Assembly: GCA_002773135.1 (NCBI GenBank) | Contig: PFCB01000018.1 | Location: forward strand, 558-36,476 | DNA from: Candidatus Magasanikbacteria bacterium CG10_big_fil_rev_8_21_14_0_10_47_10 | GTDB taxonomy: Bacteria > Patescibacteriota > Patescibacteriia > Magasanikbacterales > UBA922 | Reading direction: 5' to 3' | DNA: 35,919 bases | Notes under the pieces: generated by a model | Told to the model about the DNA's origin: nothing | Seen by the model: only the letters and a program-made list of their open reading frames with translations | Databases searched by the model: none | Translations under genes and position numbers: made by a program | In this document: piece by piece, positions 7,837 to 15,672 of the stretch | How positions within the stretch are numbered: position 1 is the first letter of the stretch | How the letters are laid out: the number at the start of each line of letters is the position of its first letter

Positions 7837-9258
7837 ATGTCTACCACACGAAAAATTGCGCACAACACAGCCATTCAAATAGGCGGCAAAGCGATATCGA
7901 CACTGCTCGGTCTTGCGGCCATTGGGATGATGACCCGCTATTTGGGGACAGAACAATTCGGCTGGTATGTTGCTGCGATTTCTTTTCTTCAATTTATTGG
8001 AATTATCATTGATTTTGGCCTGATTCCCGTTACAGCACAAATGATGAGTGAACCGGCGTTTGATAAAAAAATATTATTTCAAAATTTACTCGGCTTTCGA
8101 TTTATTTCAGCCATTATTTTTTTGGGAATTGCACCACTTCTGATATTACTGTTCCCCTATCCAATTGAAGTAAAAATGGCAGTTGCCATTATGACGATAT
8201 CCTTTTTGGGAATTGCCATGAATCAAGTGTTTACGGGTTTTTATCAGTATACATTAAAAATGCATATTCAAGCGCTGGGTGAAGTGCTTGGCCGCGCTGT
8301 TTTGGTTGGCGGATTATGGCTCTTGATCGCGCAACGTGCGTCTTTTTTATCTGTCATGATGCTGGTAACAATTTCAACGCTCGTGTACACCGCGTATATG
8401 TGGTTTGCTTCGGCTCGTTTTGAAAAATCACAGTTTCGATTTGACTGGCCGGTCTACAAAGCGATATTTCACAAAAGTTGGCCCATTGCTATTTCCATTA
8501 TTTTTAACGTCATCTATCTCAAAGGCGATATCATTTTACTTTCACTGTTTCGCGATCTAAGCGAGGTCGGTATTTATGGAGCCGCCTACCGCGTAATTGA
8601 TATTCTTACGCAAACAGCCATGCTGCTTATGGGCCTAATGCTTCCGCTTCTCACATATGCATGGTCACGCTCCAATACGGCGCTATTCAAAAAAAGATAC
8701 CAGCAGTCATTTGACGCTATGATGATGTTTGGCATTCCAGTGACAGTGGGAACCGCTGTCCTTGCCAAACCCATCATGTCTTTTGTCGCGGGCCCGGACT
8801 TTGCATCAGCAGCACCAGCGCTTGCCATTTTGGCGCTTGCTGTTGGAGCCGTATACTTTGGCGGTGTGTACGGCCATCTTGCCGTTGCGATTAATAAACA
8901 AAAAAGCACCATGTGGATTTATATTTCAGGTGCTTTGCTAACCCTGGTCGGATATCTTATTTTTATTCCGCGGTTTGGTATGCTTGGTGCCGCATGGATG
9001 AGTGTTTTTTCTGAAGTCTATGCCGGCGTGCTGCTTACCCTTGTGGTGCGGCGGCATCTACAATCGCATCTTTCCCTGCTTACCTTTTCAAAAATCTGCA
9101 TCAGTGCCATGGTGATGGGTCTTTTATTGACTATTCTTCCACCATGGCCTGTTCTTCTTACCGTCTGCATTGGTGCCGGCGTCTATGCCGCTTTGCTCCT
9201 CATAACCGGCGCGATCTCAAAGCAAACGCTCCGCGATGTTTTGGCGCGCAGCGAGTAA
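7837..9258 (+). CDS. Polysaccharide flippase (Wzx/PST family)
   Basis: A 473-residue integral membrane protein with about 12-14 hydrophobic helices. Its N-terminus (NTAIQIGGKAISTLLGLAA, then MTRYLGTEQFGWY) is that of the polysaccharide transport/MOP superfamily. Such proteins flip lipid-linked oligosaccharides across the membrane for surface polysaccharide or glycoprotein assembly. Its likely partner is the O-antigen ligase/polymerase-type gene at 11.6 kb. The start at 7837 follows the extended -10 box; a longer in-frame start at 7813 would lie upstream of the promoter. The stop abuts that of the convergent next gene. Confidence 0.88.
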   Translation: MSTTRKIAHNTAIQIGGKAISTLLGLAAIGMMTRYLGTEQFGWYVAAISFLQFIGIIIDFGLIPVTAQMMSEPAFDKKILFQNLLGFRFISAIIFLGIAPLLILLFPYPIEVKMAVAIMTISFLGIAMNQVFTGFYQYTLKMHIQALGEVLGRAVLVGGLWLLIAQRASFLSVMMLVTISTLVYTAYMWFASARFEKSQFRFDWPVYKAIFHKSWPIAISIIFNVIYLKGDIILLSLFRDLSEVGIYGAAYRVIDILTQTAMLLMGLMLPLLTYAWSRSNTALFKKRYQQSFDAMMMFGIPVTVGTAVLAKPIMSFVAGPDFASAAPALAILALAVGAVYFGGVYGHLAVAINKQKSTMWIYISGALLTLVGYLIFIPRFGMLGAAWMSVFSEVYAGVLLTLVVRRHLQSHLSLLTFSKICISAMVMGLLLTILPPWPVLLTVCIGAGVYAALLLITGAISKQTLRDVLARSE

Positions 9259-9504
9259 TTATACTTCTTCAAACGGATCAACCCCCCGGGCCGCATTGCG
9301 AAAATCGGCCCATCGTATTTTTTTTGGTGTGACACGGCCAAGCATAAGTGTCCCCTCTCCGGAATGAAGCAACGGCAAATCACCTGTCTCTTGCTCAACA
9401 ATAAAATAAATTGTTGCTACATACGGGATTCCATTGGCATCCACCGTTGCAATTGCAGCCGGGTGGCACCCTTTCAAAAATTCATACACTTGTTCTCTTG
9501 TCAT
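9259..9504 (-). CDS. Short pyridoxamine-phosphate-oxidase-like protein
   Basis: An 81-residue protein. The first 40 residues (EQVYEFLKGCHPAAIATVD, then GIPYVATIYFIVE) resemble the N-terminal strands of the FMN-binding split barrel shared by PNPOx-like proteins. Family members are usually about 130 residues or more, and the second half here (DLPLLHSGEGTLMLG...) does not continue the barrel in a way I recognise. It may be a truncated or decayed copy, or a minimal variant; I saw no continuation in the other frames. The stop codon abuts the flippase stop. Flavin binding cannot be claimed from this sequence. Confidence 0.55.
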   Translation of the reverse strand: MTREQVYEFLKGCHPAAIATVDANGIPYVATIYFIVEQETGDLPLLHSGEGTLMLGRVTPKKIRWADFRNAARGVDPFEEV

Positions 9505-9510
9505 AAAAAA

Positions 9511-9843
9511 TTATTTATACCCAAATAGCTGTATTGCGTTATCCTTGCTCGCTATTTCAAATTTACCAAGTGTATCCAACTGTTCAACAAAAGAATCTAC
9601 ATTTGTATCCACAAAAATTTCAATCCACTCAATATCAGAAAAGCGAACGGGTTGAAACCCTCCTCTATCTTTGAGCCCTACATACGCGTCTGTTTCAATC
9701 TCCTCCGACGACGGCACCCCCCAATCATACACATGGTCGTCATTTAAAAATTTCCAACGACATTTTTTTATGCCACTCGCATATAAAAAACTAAACAGCT
9801 TCTGCCATTTGGTGTCACTCATGCACGATGTCATGTGATTCAT
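9511..9843 (-). CDS. Small conserved-type hypothetical protein
   Basis: A 110-residue soluble protein rich in Trp and acidic residues (KWQKLFSFL, WKFLNDDHVYDWGVP, FSDIEWIEIF). The style recalls small single-domain proteins of the DUF6678 or immunity-protein kind, but that is only an impression. It lies 6 bp upstream of the PNPOx-like gene and may be cotranscribed with it. A possible -10 (TAATAC) lies about 10 nt before the ATG at 9843; in-frame starts at 9834 and 9822 are alternatives. No toxin-like partner is visible nearby. Confidence 0.55.
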   Translation of the reverse strand: MNHMTSCMSDTKWQKLFSFLYASGIKKCRWKFLNDDHVYDWGVPSSEEIETDAYVGLKDRGGFQPVRFSDIEWIEIFVDTNVDSFVEQLDTLGKFEIASKDNAIQLFGYK

Positions 9844-9854
9844 ACAGGACAGTA

Positions 9855-10607
9855 TTACCTACCAAACAATCTTTTGAACCAACTTTTTTTTGGCGGTGGC
9901 GGTGTCAATTCCAGCACAGCGGGCGGCTTGATTTGCACAGGCGGCTGTTCTGTGGATATACGTCGTTTTGGCATTTCGGGGAGTGTTGCGTATAAGCTGG
10001 CTTTTTTGTCTCTCGCTGCCGCTGTGGCCGCTTTCCTCCGCTGAAACTCGCCTGTTTTTGCAATATTTTGCGGAACAACCCATTTTTCCCTGGCCATCAC
10101 CTTCCATGTTGCTTGATCAACTTTTTTTATTTCGCCATCATCGCGCCTTCCAACAATATTTCCTTGACTGTCTACACCCAAAATTTCAACTGAATGTTTT
10201 TCCTTTCCATCAAGATCAAATACGGTAAATTCCTCGCCAACGCGAATGTTTAGCTTTTTAAGACCTGACGTTTCCAGACCCAGTTTTTTGGCTTCCGCAC
10301 TTGATTCATCCATTTTTTCTATTTGATCTCGTATGGCCGCAACATCAAACGCATTCGTTTTATCGGGTCTTGCCTCTGTCACCGCTCGGACAGATGCCTC
10401 ATCTTTTTCATCCACAAATTGCGCCCCTGATTGTTCCGCCTCCTCTGCCATTGTTAACAATTCGTCGGCAGACGCATGCTCCAATTCTTTACCTGTCATC
10501 TGCTTGGCAGTTCTTTTTGACTTTTCAACAGGCACTGCTGGGAGCTCCTGCGTCTCTGCAAAACCGATATCTCTTGGGCTCGGTCCGCCCTGCATTGTTT
10601 CCGGCAT
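9855..10607 (-). CDS. Hypothetical protein with basic C-terminal tail
   Basis: A 250-residue protein not recognised. The first half is acidic, Ala/Glu-rich and probably helical (ASADELLTMAEEAEQSG). A compact segment near residues 125-180 (IRVGEEFTVFDLDGKEKHSV, EILGVDSQGNIVGRRDDG) looks like a small beta barrel. The end is a Pro-rich stretch followed by KKSWFKRLFGR, a basic aromatic tail that could touch membrane or nucleic acid. There is no signal peptide. In-frame ATGs at 10628 and 10619 are possible, but the first overlaps a likely -10 (GATAAT at 10621-10626), so 10607 is preferred. Confidence 0.6.
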   Translation of the reverse strand: MPETMQGGPSPRDIGFAETQELPAVPVEKSKRTAKQMTGKELEHASADELLTMAEEAEQSGAQFVDEKDEASVRAVTEARPDKTNAFDVAAIRDQIEKMDESSAEAKKLGLETSGLKKLNIRVGEEFTVFDLDGKEKHSVEILGVDSQGNIVGRRDDGEIKKVDQATWKVMAREKWVVPQNIAKTGEFQRRKAATAAARDKKASLYATLPEMPKRRISTEQPPVQIKPPAVLELTPPPPKKSWFKRLFGR

Positions 10608-10677
10608 ATGAGTTACCATTATTATCAATGTTTATTGAAAACTGATATCATTTTATACGCAGGCAGGATACCATCAC

Positions 10678-11574
10678 TCACCTGCACGCGGTTCTTCCAC
10701 CATCAAGTTCGTACGCCATCTTCAACCAGCTAAAGCCAAGCCTATTAGCTTCTGCACAAAACGCATCAGTCTCAAGCTCATACTCGACTCCAAAAACCGC
10801 CTTATTTTGATCAATGAATGGTAGCAGCTCGCCACATTCTTCATACTGAAAACATTGTTCGTTCACAGCAAAATCAAAGTCTGAAACCAAATCAACAATT
10901 TGATCCAAATCATTTTTTAAACCAATGGACAAACCGCGTGCGTGCGCTTCTTTCGCCAGCCAACGATTAAAAACAAGCTGATCCTTCGGTGAGAGGTCGA
11001 AACCTGAATCATTTTGATACGCGTCTACATTGTCCGGTTCCACGCCATCACATTTTTTTCTTACTGCCAAATCCAGACGGGCTGTCATAATGTCCTGAAA
11101 GGCCTGATACTGCGATACGTCCAACCACTTTTCTCCCGGCCAATCTTCAAGTGGATTGCCAATCTGCGCGCGAGGGAACAAATTGGCATCCGGTCGCCAC
11201 TGTTCAAACGTGCCCGCACTAAAATAGCAAATCACTTTCCTATTTTTCGCATGCAGCGCGTCAATCGTACCTTGGTCTGTCTCAAATAAATCAATATCAT
11301 ACACCATGACGTCGTAGGCCATGTTAATATCCCCTTCCAGTTGCCATTGCCAGCTGGTTCCCGGCGTTGGCATGTACCGAGTTTTTGCTGGCAGTGAGAC
11401 TGTTCCATTTGTATCAGCTGCTTGCGACTGTCCTTTGTCAGCACTGCGCGGCAACCCGGATTGCTCTTGTTTCTGATTTGACGGATCATATGGCTGCAAA
11501 ACCGGCGGTTCCGGCTTGGCAACGCAACCGGCACCCAAAAATACAATACATCCCAATAGTAACATCTTTTTCAT
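10678..11574 (-). CDS. GH114-like lipoprotein (endo-alpha-1,4-polygalactosaminidase family)
   Basis: A 298-residue secreted lipoprotein. The signal peptide ends in a lipobox (FLGAGC) at about residue 17, and a low-complexity linker runs to about residue 65. The rest is a TIM-barrel of the TM1410/GH114 type, with the family hallmarks WQWQLEGDIN, VMVYDIDLFETD, VICYFSAGTFEQWRPD and CDGVEPDNVDAYQND, and C-terminal KMAYELDGG. GH114 enzymes cut alpha-1,4-linked galactosamine polymers. Here the protein may trim the cell's own surface polysaccharide or that of a neighbouring or host cell. It is divergent from the O-antigen ligase gene, with overlapping -10 boxes. Confidence 0.87.
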   Translation of the reverse strand: MKKMLLLGCIVFLGAGCVAKPEPPVLQPYDPSNQKQEQSGLPRSADKGQSQAADTNGTVSLPAKTRYMPTPGTSWQWQLEGDINMAYDVMVYDIDLFETDQGTIDALHAKNRKVICYFSAGTFEQWRPDANLFPRAQIGNPLEDWPGEKWLDVSQYQAFQDIMTARLDLAVRKKCDGVEPDNVDAYQNDSGFDLSPKDQLVFNRWLAKEAHARGLSIGLKNDLDQIVDLVSDFDFAVNEQCFQYEECGELLPFIDQNKAVFGVEYELETDAFCAEANRLGFSWLKMAYELDGGRTACR

Positions 11575-11597
11575 ATACGTTGATCAAATGAATGCTT

Positions 11598-11632
11598 TGC
11601 TATAGTATAGTCGTATCAGTATGCATATGCAA
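11598..11632. promoter_or_regulatory. Overlapping divergent promoters
   Basis: The 10-bp sequence TATAGTATAG (11601-11610) holds two -10 boxes. TATAGT (11601-11606, extended by TGC) reads right toward the O-antigen ligase gene. TATACT on the minus strand (11604-11609), with TTGCAT (11627-11632) 17 nt upstream, reads left toward the GH114 gene. The two promoters cannot both be occupied at once. Confidence 0.6.
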
Positions 11633-12916
11633 TCATTGCTCCCCCTCATTTTTCTTCTTCTCCCAACCTATCTGATCCGATTTCAGCTTGGACCCGTGCC
11701 CACAACGCTACTCGAGGTTTTCATTTTGATATCGATAGGTACATCGCTCTACTATAATGGACCAAATAACGTATGGCGCGAGGTAAAACAGACACTCCAC
11801 ACGAACAAGCTCCTTTTTGCCGGCCTTGTTTTGTTCTTTCTTGGGGCAACACTGTCACTATTTACAGCAACGAATGTCCGAGCGGCAGCCGGAGAGTGGA
11901 AAGCTTTTTACCTTGAGCCAATATTATTTTTCTTTGTTCTCGCGCCGGCCTTAAAAAAAAATTTACAGCAGCGCAATCTGCTGCTCGCTCTGATACTATC
12001 TGGGCTTATTACAGCAATTTTTGCCGTATACCAGCACTTCACCGGCTGGCTGGTGCCCGACGCCTTTTGGGCAAACGGAACTAGTTACCGCGTAACTGCC
12101 TGGTACGGCTTTCCAAATGGTGTGGGACTTTTTCTATCACCACTCATCCCGCTTGCTCTGTATCTCATTCATTCGGTTTGGTATGAAAAAAAGAAATCAA
12201 ACACATCTCATTCCCGCGAAAACAGGAATCCAGATTTACTATTTCTCGCCCTTTCAATAGTATTCCTGTTTTTTTCAATCCCGGCTATTTTTTTTGCAAA
12301 ATCCACCGGCGCGCTGGTTGGTGTTGCCGGAGGCATAGGACTTCTGCTTCTGCTCTATAAGAAAACACGATGGCCGTCGGTTGCATTAATTGCTATTGGC
12401 GTCATTATCCTATTTAGCCTGCCACCGGGCAACGCTGTTCGCACCGAGCTGCTTGCGCAAGATCGCTCAGGACAAATACGACGCGCCATTTGGAACGAAA
12501 CAGTATCTCTTCTGAAAGATCGACCGCTCCTTGGCGCCGGTCTTGCGTCCTACGATGACCGCATTGTCCCCTATCACACAACAGTGAACGGCGAGGGTAT
12601 TGAAATTTTTCATCATCCTCACAATATCTTCCTCTCTATATACGTGAATACCGGCCTGATGGGATTGACCGGTTTTATCCTTATCCTGATTTGGTTTTAC
12701 TCAAGAAGCTCGCGGTTGATTGTCCATAGCTCGCCGAATCGCGTGCTGCCAATCTATCTTATGGCAAGCATGACAGTGATCTTGGTGTCCGGCTTGGTAG
12801 ACTCTCCATACATAAAAAATGATCTTGCCATATTGTTTTGGCTGCTCCCCGCCTTACTCATAGCGACAATTGACAGCAAAGAGAGAATATTTTATAGTAA
12901 AAATCCTACTTATTAA
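11621..12916 (+). CDS. O-antigen ligase/polymerase-type membrane protein
   Basis: A 431-residue protein with about 10-12 membrane helices. The long periplasmic-type loop before the last helices carries IWNETVSLLKDRPLLGAGL, and then HHPHNIFLSIYVNTGLMGL. That H-x-HN segment is the mark of the Wzy_C/O-antigen ligase family, which joins or polymerises lipid-linked glycans outside the membrane. With the flippase at 7.8 kb it suggests a surface glycan pathway, although glycosyltransferases are not in the window. In Patescibacteria the acceptor is more likely a protein or other surface polymer than lipopolysaccharide (inference). An in-frame ATG at 11627 is an alternative start. Confidence 0.85.
   Translation: MHMQSLLPLIFLLLPTYLIRFQLGPVPTTLLEVFILISIGTSLYYNGPNNVWREVKQTLHTNKLLFAGLVLFFLGATLSLFTATNVRAAAGEWKAFYLEPILFFFVLAPALKKNLQQRNLLLALILSGLITAIFAVYQHFTGWLVPDAFWANGTSYRVTAWYGFPNGVGLFLSPLIPLALYLIHSVWYEKKKSNTSHSRENRNPDLLFLALSIVFLFFSIPAIFFAKSTGALVGVAGGIGLLLLLYKKTRWPSVALIAIGVIILFSLPPGNAVRTELLAQDRSGQIRRAIWNETVSLLKDRPLLGAGLASYDDRIVPYHTTVNGEGIEIFHHPHNIFLSIYVNTGLMGLTGFILILIWFYSRSSRLIVHSSPNRVLPIYLMASMTVILVSGLVDSPYIKNDLAILFWLLPALLIATIDSKERIFYSKNPTY
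12870..12898 (+). promoter_or_regulatory. Promoter of the ATK-repeat protein gene
   Basis: TTGACA (12870-12875) and TATAGT (12893-12898) are separated by 17 nt, inside the end of the O-antigen ligase gene. The expected start is near 12905. Confidence 0.65.
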
Positions 12917-12918
12917 TC

Positions 12919-13314
12919 ATGTGTCATATGGGAGGGAACCAAAAGGGAGGGCGACAAAAAATACGCAGATCTAAAATCGATGAAGTCTTGGAGATTGTCC
13001 GATTCATGGTGGACACTGGCGCAACAAAGGACGATTTGAAAGGCTTTGCCACAAAAGAAGATCTAAAGCGCTTTGCCACAAAAGAAGATCTGAAACAGTT
13101 TGCTACAAAGGATGATCTGAAACAGTTTGCTACAAAGGACGACTTGACAAGAGAGATCCGGAGACTGGAAAATAATATTGCAGAGCATGTCGACAGTTTC
13201 GTGGGCATGCATATGAAAATGGACACCGAGATCACTGCCCTTAAGTCAGCTTCAAAACGTCACGAAGGGTACTTTGAAAACATTCAAAGGCATACGAAAA
13301 TTAAATTCGCGTAA
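12919..13314 (+). CDS. Coiled-coil protein with ATK(D/E)DL repeats
   Basis: A 131-residue soluble protein. After a Lys/Arg-rich N-terminus come five copies of a nine-residue unit, FATK(D/E)DLK-x (about residues 35-76). A long helical region follows ([20 protein letters not shown]). Such repeats are frequent in uncharacterised bacterial and CPR coiled-coil proteins, and the function is unknown. The gene follows the O-antigen ligase closely but has its own promoter. In-frame ATG at 12928 is an alternative start. A strong terminator follows at once. Confidence 0.65.
   Translation: MCHMGGNQKGGRQKIRRSKIDEVLEIVRFMVDTGATKDDLKGFATKEDLKRFATKEDLKQFATKDDLKQFATKDDLTREIRRLENNIAEHVDSFVGMHMKMDTEITALKSASKRHEGYFENIQRHTKIKFA
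13021..13146 (+). repeat. 27-bp in-frame tandem repeat
   Basis: Units of 27 bp start at 13021, 13048, 13075, 13102 and 13129 (the last partial), each encoding A-T-K-(D/E)-D-L-K-x-F. Copies 3 and 4 are nearly identical in DNA, which suggests recent duplication and possible copy-number change. Confidence 0.85.
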
Positions 13315-13316
13315 CG

Positions 13317-13346
13317 AAAAAACACTCCCCCCATGGAGTGTTTTTA
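13317..13346 (+). terminator. Terminator after the ATK-repeat gene
   Basis: The stem AAAACACTCC (13319-13328) and GGAGTGTTTT (13335-13344), loop CCCCAT, continues into a T-run directly after the stop codon. Confidence 0.88.
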
Positions 13347-13350
13347 CCTC

Positions 13351-13387
13351 TTGGACACATTTCAAAAATACGGTATTATGATACCGT
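13351..13387 (+). promoter_or_regulatory. msrB promoter with palindromic operator-like site
   Basis: TTGGAC (13351-13356) and TATTAT (13374-13379) are separated by 17 nt. A palindrome, ACGGTAT (13370-13376), TATG, ATACCGT (13381-13387), spans the -10 box and the expected transcription start. A repressor bound there would block RNA polymerase, so the site may be an operator, perhaps responding to oxidative stress (inference from msrB function). Confidence 0.55.
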
Positions 13388-13406
13388 ATACACAGTAAAA
13401 TATAGT

Positions 13407-13802
13407 ATGAATACCATGCCAAAAAACGAGGAAGAATGGAAAGAAAAATTATCACCAGAGCAGTACGAGGTCTTACGCCAAAAAGGCACAGAGCGGCCGT
13501 TTACCGGCAAGTACCACGACAGCCACGAAAAAGGTATGTTTACCTGCGCCGGCTGCGGCGCGCAGCTGTTTTCCAGTGACACAAAATTTGAGTCCGGCTC
13601 CGGCTGGCCCAGTTTTGACCGAGCGCTTCCCGGCGCGGTGGAACTCCGCGATGACTCAAGCATGGGTATGAAGCGCACCGAGGTTGTCTGCGCCAAATGC
13701 GGCGGACACTTGGGCCATATTTTTGAAGACGGGCCAAAAGAAACTACCGGCAAGCGTTTTTGCATTAATTCGTGCGCTCTCGATTTGAAGAAGGATGAGT
13801 AG
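13407..13802 (+). CDS. msrB: Peptide-methionine (R)-S-oxide reductase MsrB
   Basis: A protein of about 131 residues that reduces the R form of methionine sulfoxide in proteins. Two CxxC pairs, CAGC and CAKC, bind structural zinc. The segment GSGWPSF and the catalytic cysteine in RFCIN near the C-terminus are family marks. The resolving cysteine that many homologues carry in the GCGWPSF position is serine here, and an extra Cys lies three residues after the catalytic one (CINSC), which may substitute. The start is at 13407 or 13416; both follow the promoter at 13351-13379. TraX follows 8 bp downstream, behind an AGGAAG ribosome-binding site. Confidence 0.95.
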   Translation: MNTMPKNEEEWKEKLSPEQYEVLRQKGTERPFTGKYHDSHEKGMFTCAGCGAQLFSSDTKFESGSGWPSFDRALPGAVELRDDSSMGMKRTEVVCAKCGGHLGHIFEDGPKETTGKRFCINSCALDLKKDE

Positions 13803-13810
13803 GAAGCACT

Positions 13811-14482
13811 ATGAGTACCTTCGAACTAAAAATGGTCGCCATTGTCACCATGATAATCGACCATATCGGTCTTTTTTTCTTTCCCCATATTGTATTTCTC
13901 CGTATCATTGGTCGGATCTCTTTTCCTCTCTTCGCCTTTCTTCTTGCCAACGGGGCAATACACACAAAAAATATCAATGCCTACCTGAAACGCCTGCTCA
14001 TTTTTGCGTGTCTTTCGCAAATTCCTTTTCTTCTTGCCAACAGGCACATATCACCGGAATTTCATGAATTAAACATACTGTTTACCCTCTTTCTTGGACT
14101 TTTGGCAATCAAGTACATAAAAAAACAAAAGACTTTTTCAATGCGAAGCCTGACTGTTGCTCTTGCGTGCCTCATTGGAGCGCTGTTGCATGTGAACTAT
14201 GGCTGGCTTGGTATTTTGTCTATTATTTTTTTCTACCTCTGTTATAACCACTTTACGCAAACAACTCTTTCTCAAGGTGGTCTTTTGTTGACATATGCTT
14301 TACTCAATCCGCTCCGCACCTGGAGCCTCATAAACGTGGCCGGTCTTGCATCGCTTATCTTTATCTTTTTTTACAACAAAAAAGAAGGACCGCGAACAGC
14401 CTACTTATTTTACATTTTTTATCCGGCGCAGTATGTTGTTATATTCGCGATCCAAGTACTCATAGGCCGCGTCGGCGCATAG
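13811..14482 (+). CDS. TraX family membrane protein
   Basis: A 223-residue protein with about seven membrane helices. It starts ELKMVAIVTMIIDHIGLFFF and continues with LRIIGRISFPLFAFLLANG, both characteristic of TraX. The F-plasmid TraX N-acetylates pilin, and chromosomal relatives are acyltransferase-like membrane proteins of mostly unknown substrate. An acyl transfer to a surface polymer or pilin is possible; no conjugation genes are nearby, so conjugation is not implied. The start is supported by AGGAAG 5 nt upstream, one of the few Shine-Dalgarno-like sites in the window, in line with its second place behind msrB. Confidence 0.85.
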   Translation: MSTFELKMVAIVTMIIDHIGLFFFPHIVFLRIIGRISFPLFAFLLANGAIHTKNINAYLKRLLIFACLSQIPFLLANRHISPEFHELNILFTLFLGLLAIKYIKKQKTFSMRSLTVALACLIGALLHVNYGWLGILSIIFFYLCYNHFTQTTLSQGGLLLTYALLNPLRTWSLINVAGLASLIFIFFYNKKEGPRTAYLFYIFYPAQYVVIFAIQVLIGRVGA

Positions 14483-14539
14483 TGCAACCCCGCACCCGTT
14501 CAATACGCTGAATGCACAGTCTTTCTTTTACACGTTAAT

Positions 14540-15121
14540 ATGACAAAATATATCCTTCACGGCGGCGCAACCGGCACGCAGTCAGAGGACAACACAAACT
14601 TTTTCCTGGAGATGACGAAAGGCGTGGCCGGCAGCCTCACAATTCTTTGTGTTTATTTTTCAAGACCAAAGGAAGAATGGCTATCACTTTTTGCGCAAGA
14701 TAAAAAACGCTTTTCTTCAGTCTGCCCCACAAAAAAATTGCACTGTATACTTGCTGATGACCAATCTAATTTTTTTAAAGAACAGCTCCAAAAATCTGAC
14801 GTCGTCTATATGCGCGGAGGCAAAACAGATATGTTGATGGAAACCTTGCGGCAAGTAAAAAATTTGGGAGCCCTGCTCAGCGGCAAGGTAGTGGGCGGAT
14901 CCTCAGCCGGAGCGTGTGTCCTTTCAACATATTTCTATACCGGCACCCCAGGCAGCAGGATCAGAGAAGGACTCGGTATTCTTCCCATTAAACTATTTGT
15001 GCACTACAATACAGATAGACAGGATGAACTGGAAGCACTTGAGAATCATGGAACGCACTTGCCAGTCTATAAAATACCGGAGGAAAAATTTTTCATTTTG
15101 GAGCAGTGCGTATCAAAATAA
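14540..15121 (+). CDS. Peptidase S51 family (dipeptidase E-like) protein
   Basis: A 193-residue protein of the class I glutamine-amidotransferase-like fold. It begins KYILHGGATG, has DVVYMRGGKTDML before the nucleophile elbow, and carries the serine nucleophile in GGSSAGA (about residue 120). A histidine follows in LFVHYNTDR. This is the pattern of peptidase E, which cleaves Asp-X dipeptides, and of related cyanophycinase-like enzymes. It is somewhat shorter than E. coli PepE (about 229 residues). The substrate is not certain. It stands apart from both neighbours with no evident Shine-Dalgarno. Confidence 0.82.
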   Translation: MTKYILHGGATGTQSEDNTNFFLEMTKGVAGSLTILCVYFSRPKEEWLSLFAQDKKRFSSVCPTKKLHCILADDQSNFFKEQLQKSDVVYMRGGKTDMLMETLRQVKNLGALLSGKVVGGSSAGACVLSTYFYTGTPGSRIREGLGILPIKLFVHYNTDRQDELEALENHGTHLPVYKIPEEKFFILEQCVSK

Positions 15122-15161
15122 TATCCCATAGTTTTGTGAAATAATAAAAAATTTTGTTCTT

Positions 15162-15488
15162 ATGAACGATGTCAGCGTAGGGAAAGGTACTATGACGGGT
15201 AAGGGAGTGTATGCCAACCGAGACTTCAAAAAAGGTGAGGTTGTGATGGAATACAACGTCATACCACTATCTGAAGAAGAATATGATGAGCTTCCCGAGA
15301 GTGAAAAAATGTTTACTCACTCTCACTGGGGTCAAATCTACCTTTACCTGGAACCGGATCGGTATGTTAATCACGCAGATGATCCGAATACGTATCAAGA
15401 CCTAAAAAACAAACGCGACCTGGCCAAGAGAGACATACACAAAGGTGAAGCGATAACGTGTGATGCCGGAAAGGACGATATTGAGTAA
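15162..15488 (+). CDS. Small SET-domain protein
   Basis: A 108-residue protein that is almost entirely a minimal SET domain. It has the opening GKGVYANRDFKKGEVVMEY, the core VNHADDPNTY (compare the NHS-x-x-PN motif that binds S-adenosylmethionine), and KRDIHKGEAITCDAG at the position of the conserved E-x-L/I-T-x-D/Y stretch. SET proteins methylate lysines. Bacterial single-domain forms are known, but their targets are mostly unknown. The terminal tyrosine usual in the SET pseudoknot is not obvious. Methyl transfer would yield S-adenosylhomocysteine, which links loosely to the hydrolase at 20.8 kb. Confidence 0.78.
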   Translation: MNDVSVGKGTMTGKGVYANRDFKKGEVVMEYNVIPLSEEEYDELPESEKMFTHSHWGQIYLYLEPDRYVNHADDPNTYQDLKNKRDLAKRDIHKGEAITCDAGKDDIE

Positions 15489-15557
15489 AACTGCGCGACG
15501 ATCGTACAACACCGGCCTCTTTTTTTTTATTCCTTTTTATGATAGCCTAGCCACCAT

Positions 15558-15650
<93 letters not shown>

Positions 15651-15672
15651 TTTTCACCTATGCTATAGCGCT

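Noticed and set aside
13021-13146. CRISPR-like regular repeat
   Set aside because: The repeats are directly adjacent, in frame, and encode a coiled-coil unit; there are no spacers and no cas genes.
13811-14482. Conjugative element suggested by TraX
   Set aside because: No relaxase, pilin or type IV secretion genes are nearby; chromosomal TraX homologues are common outside plasmids.
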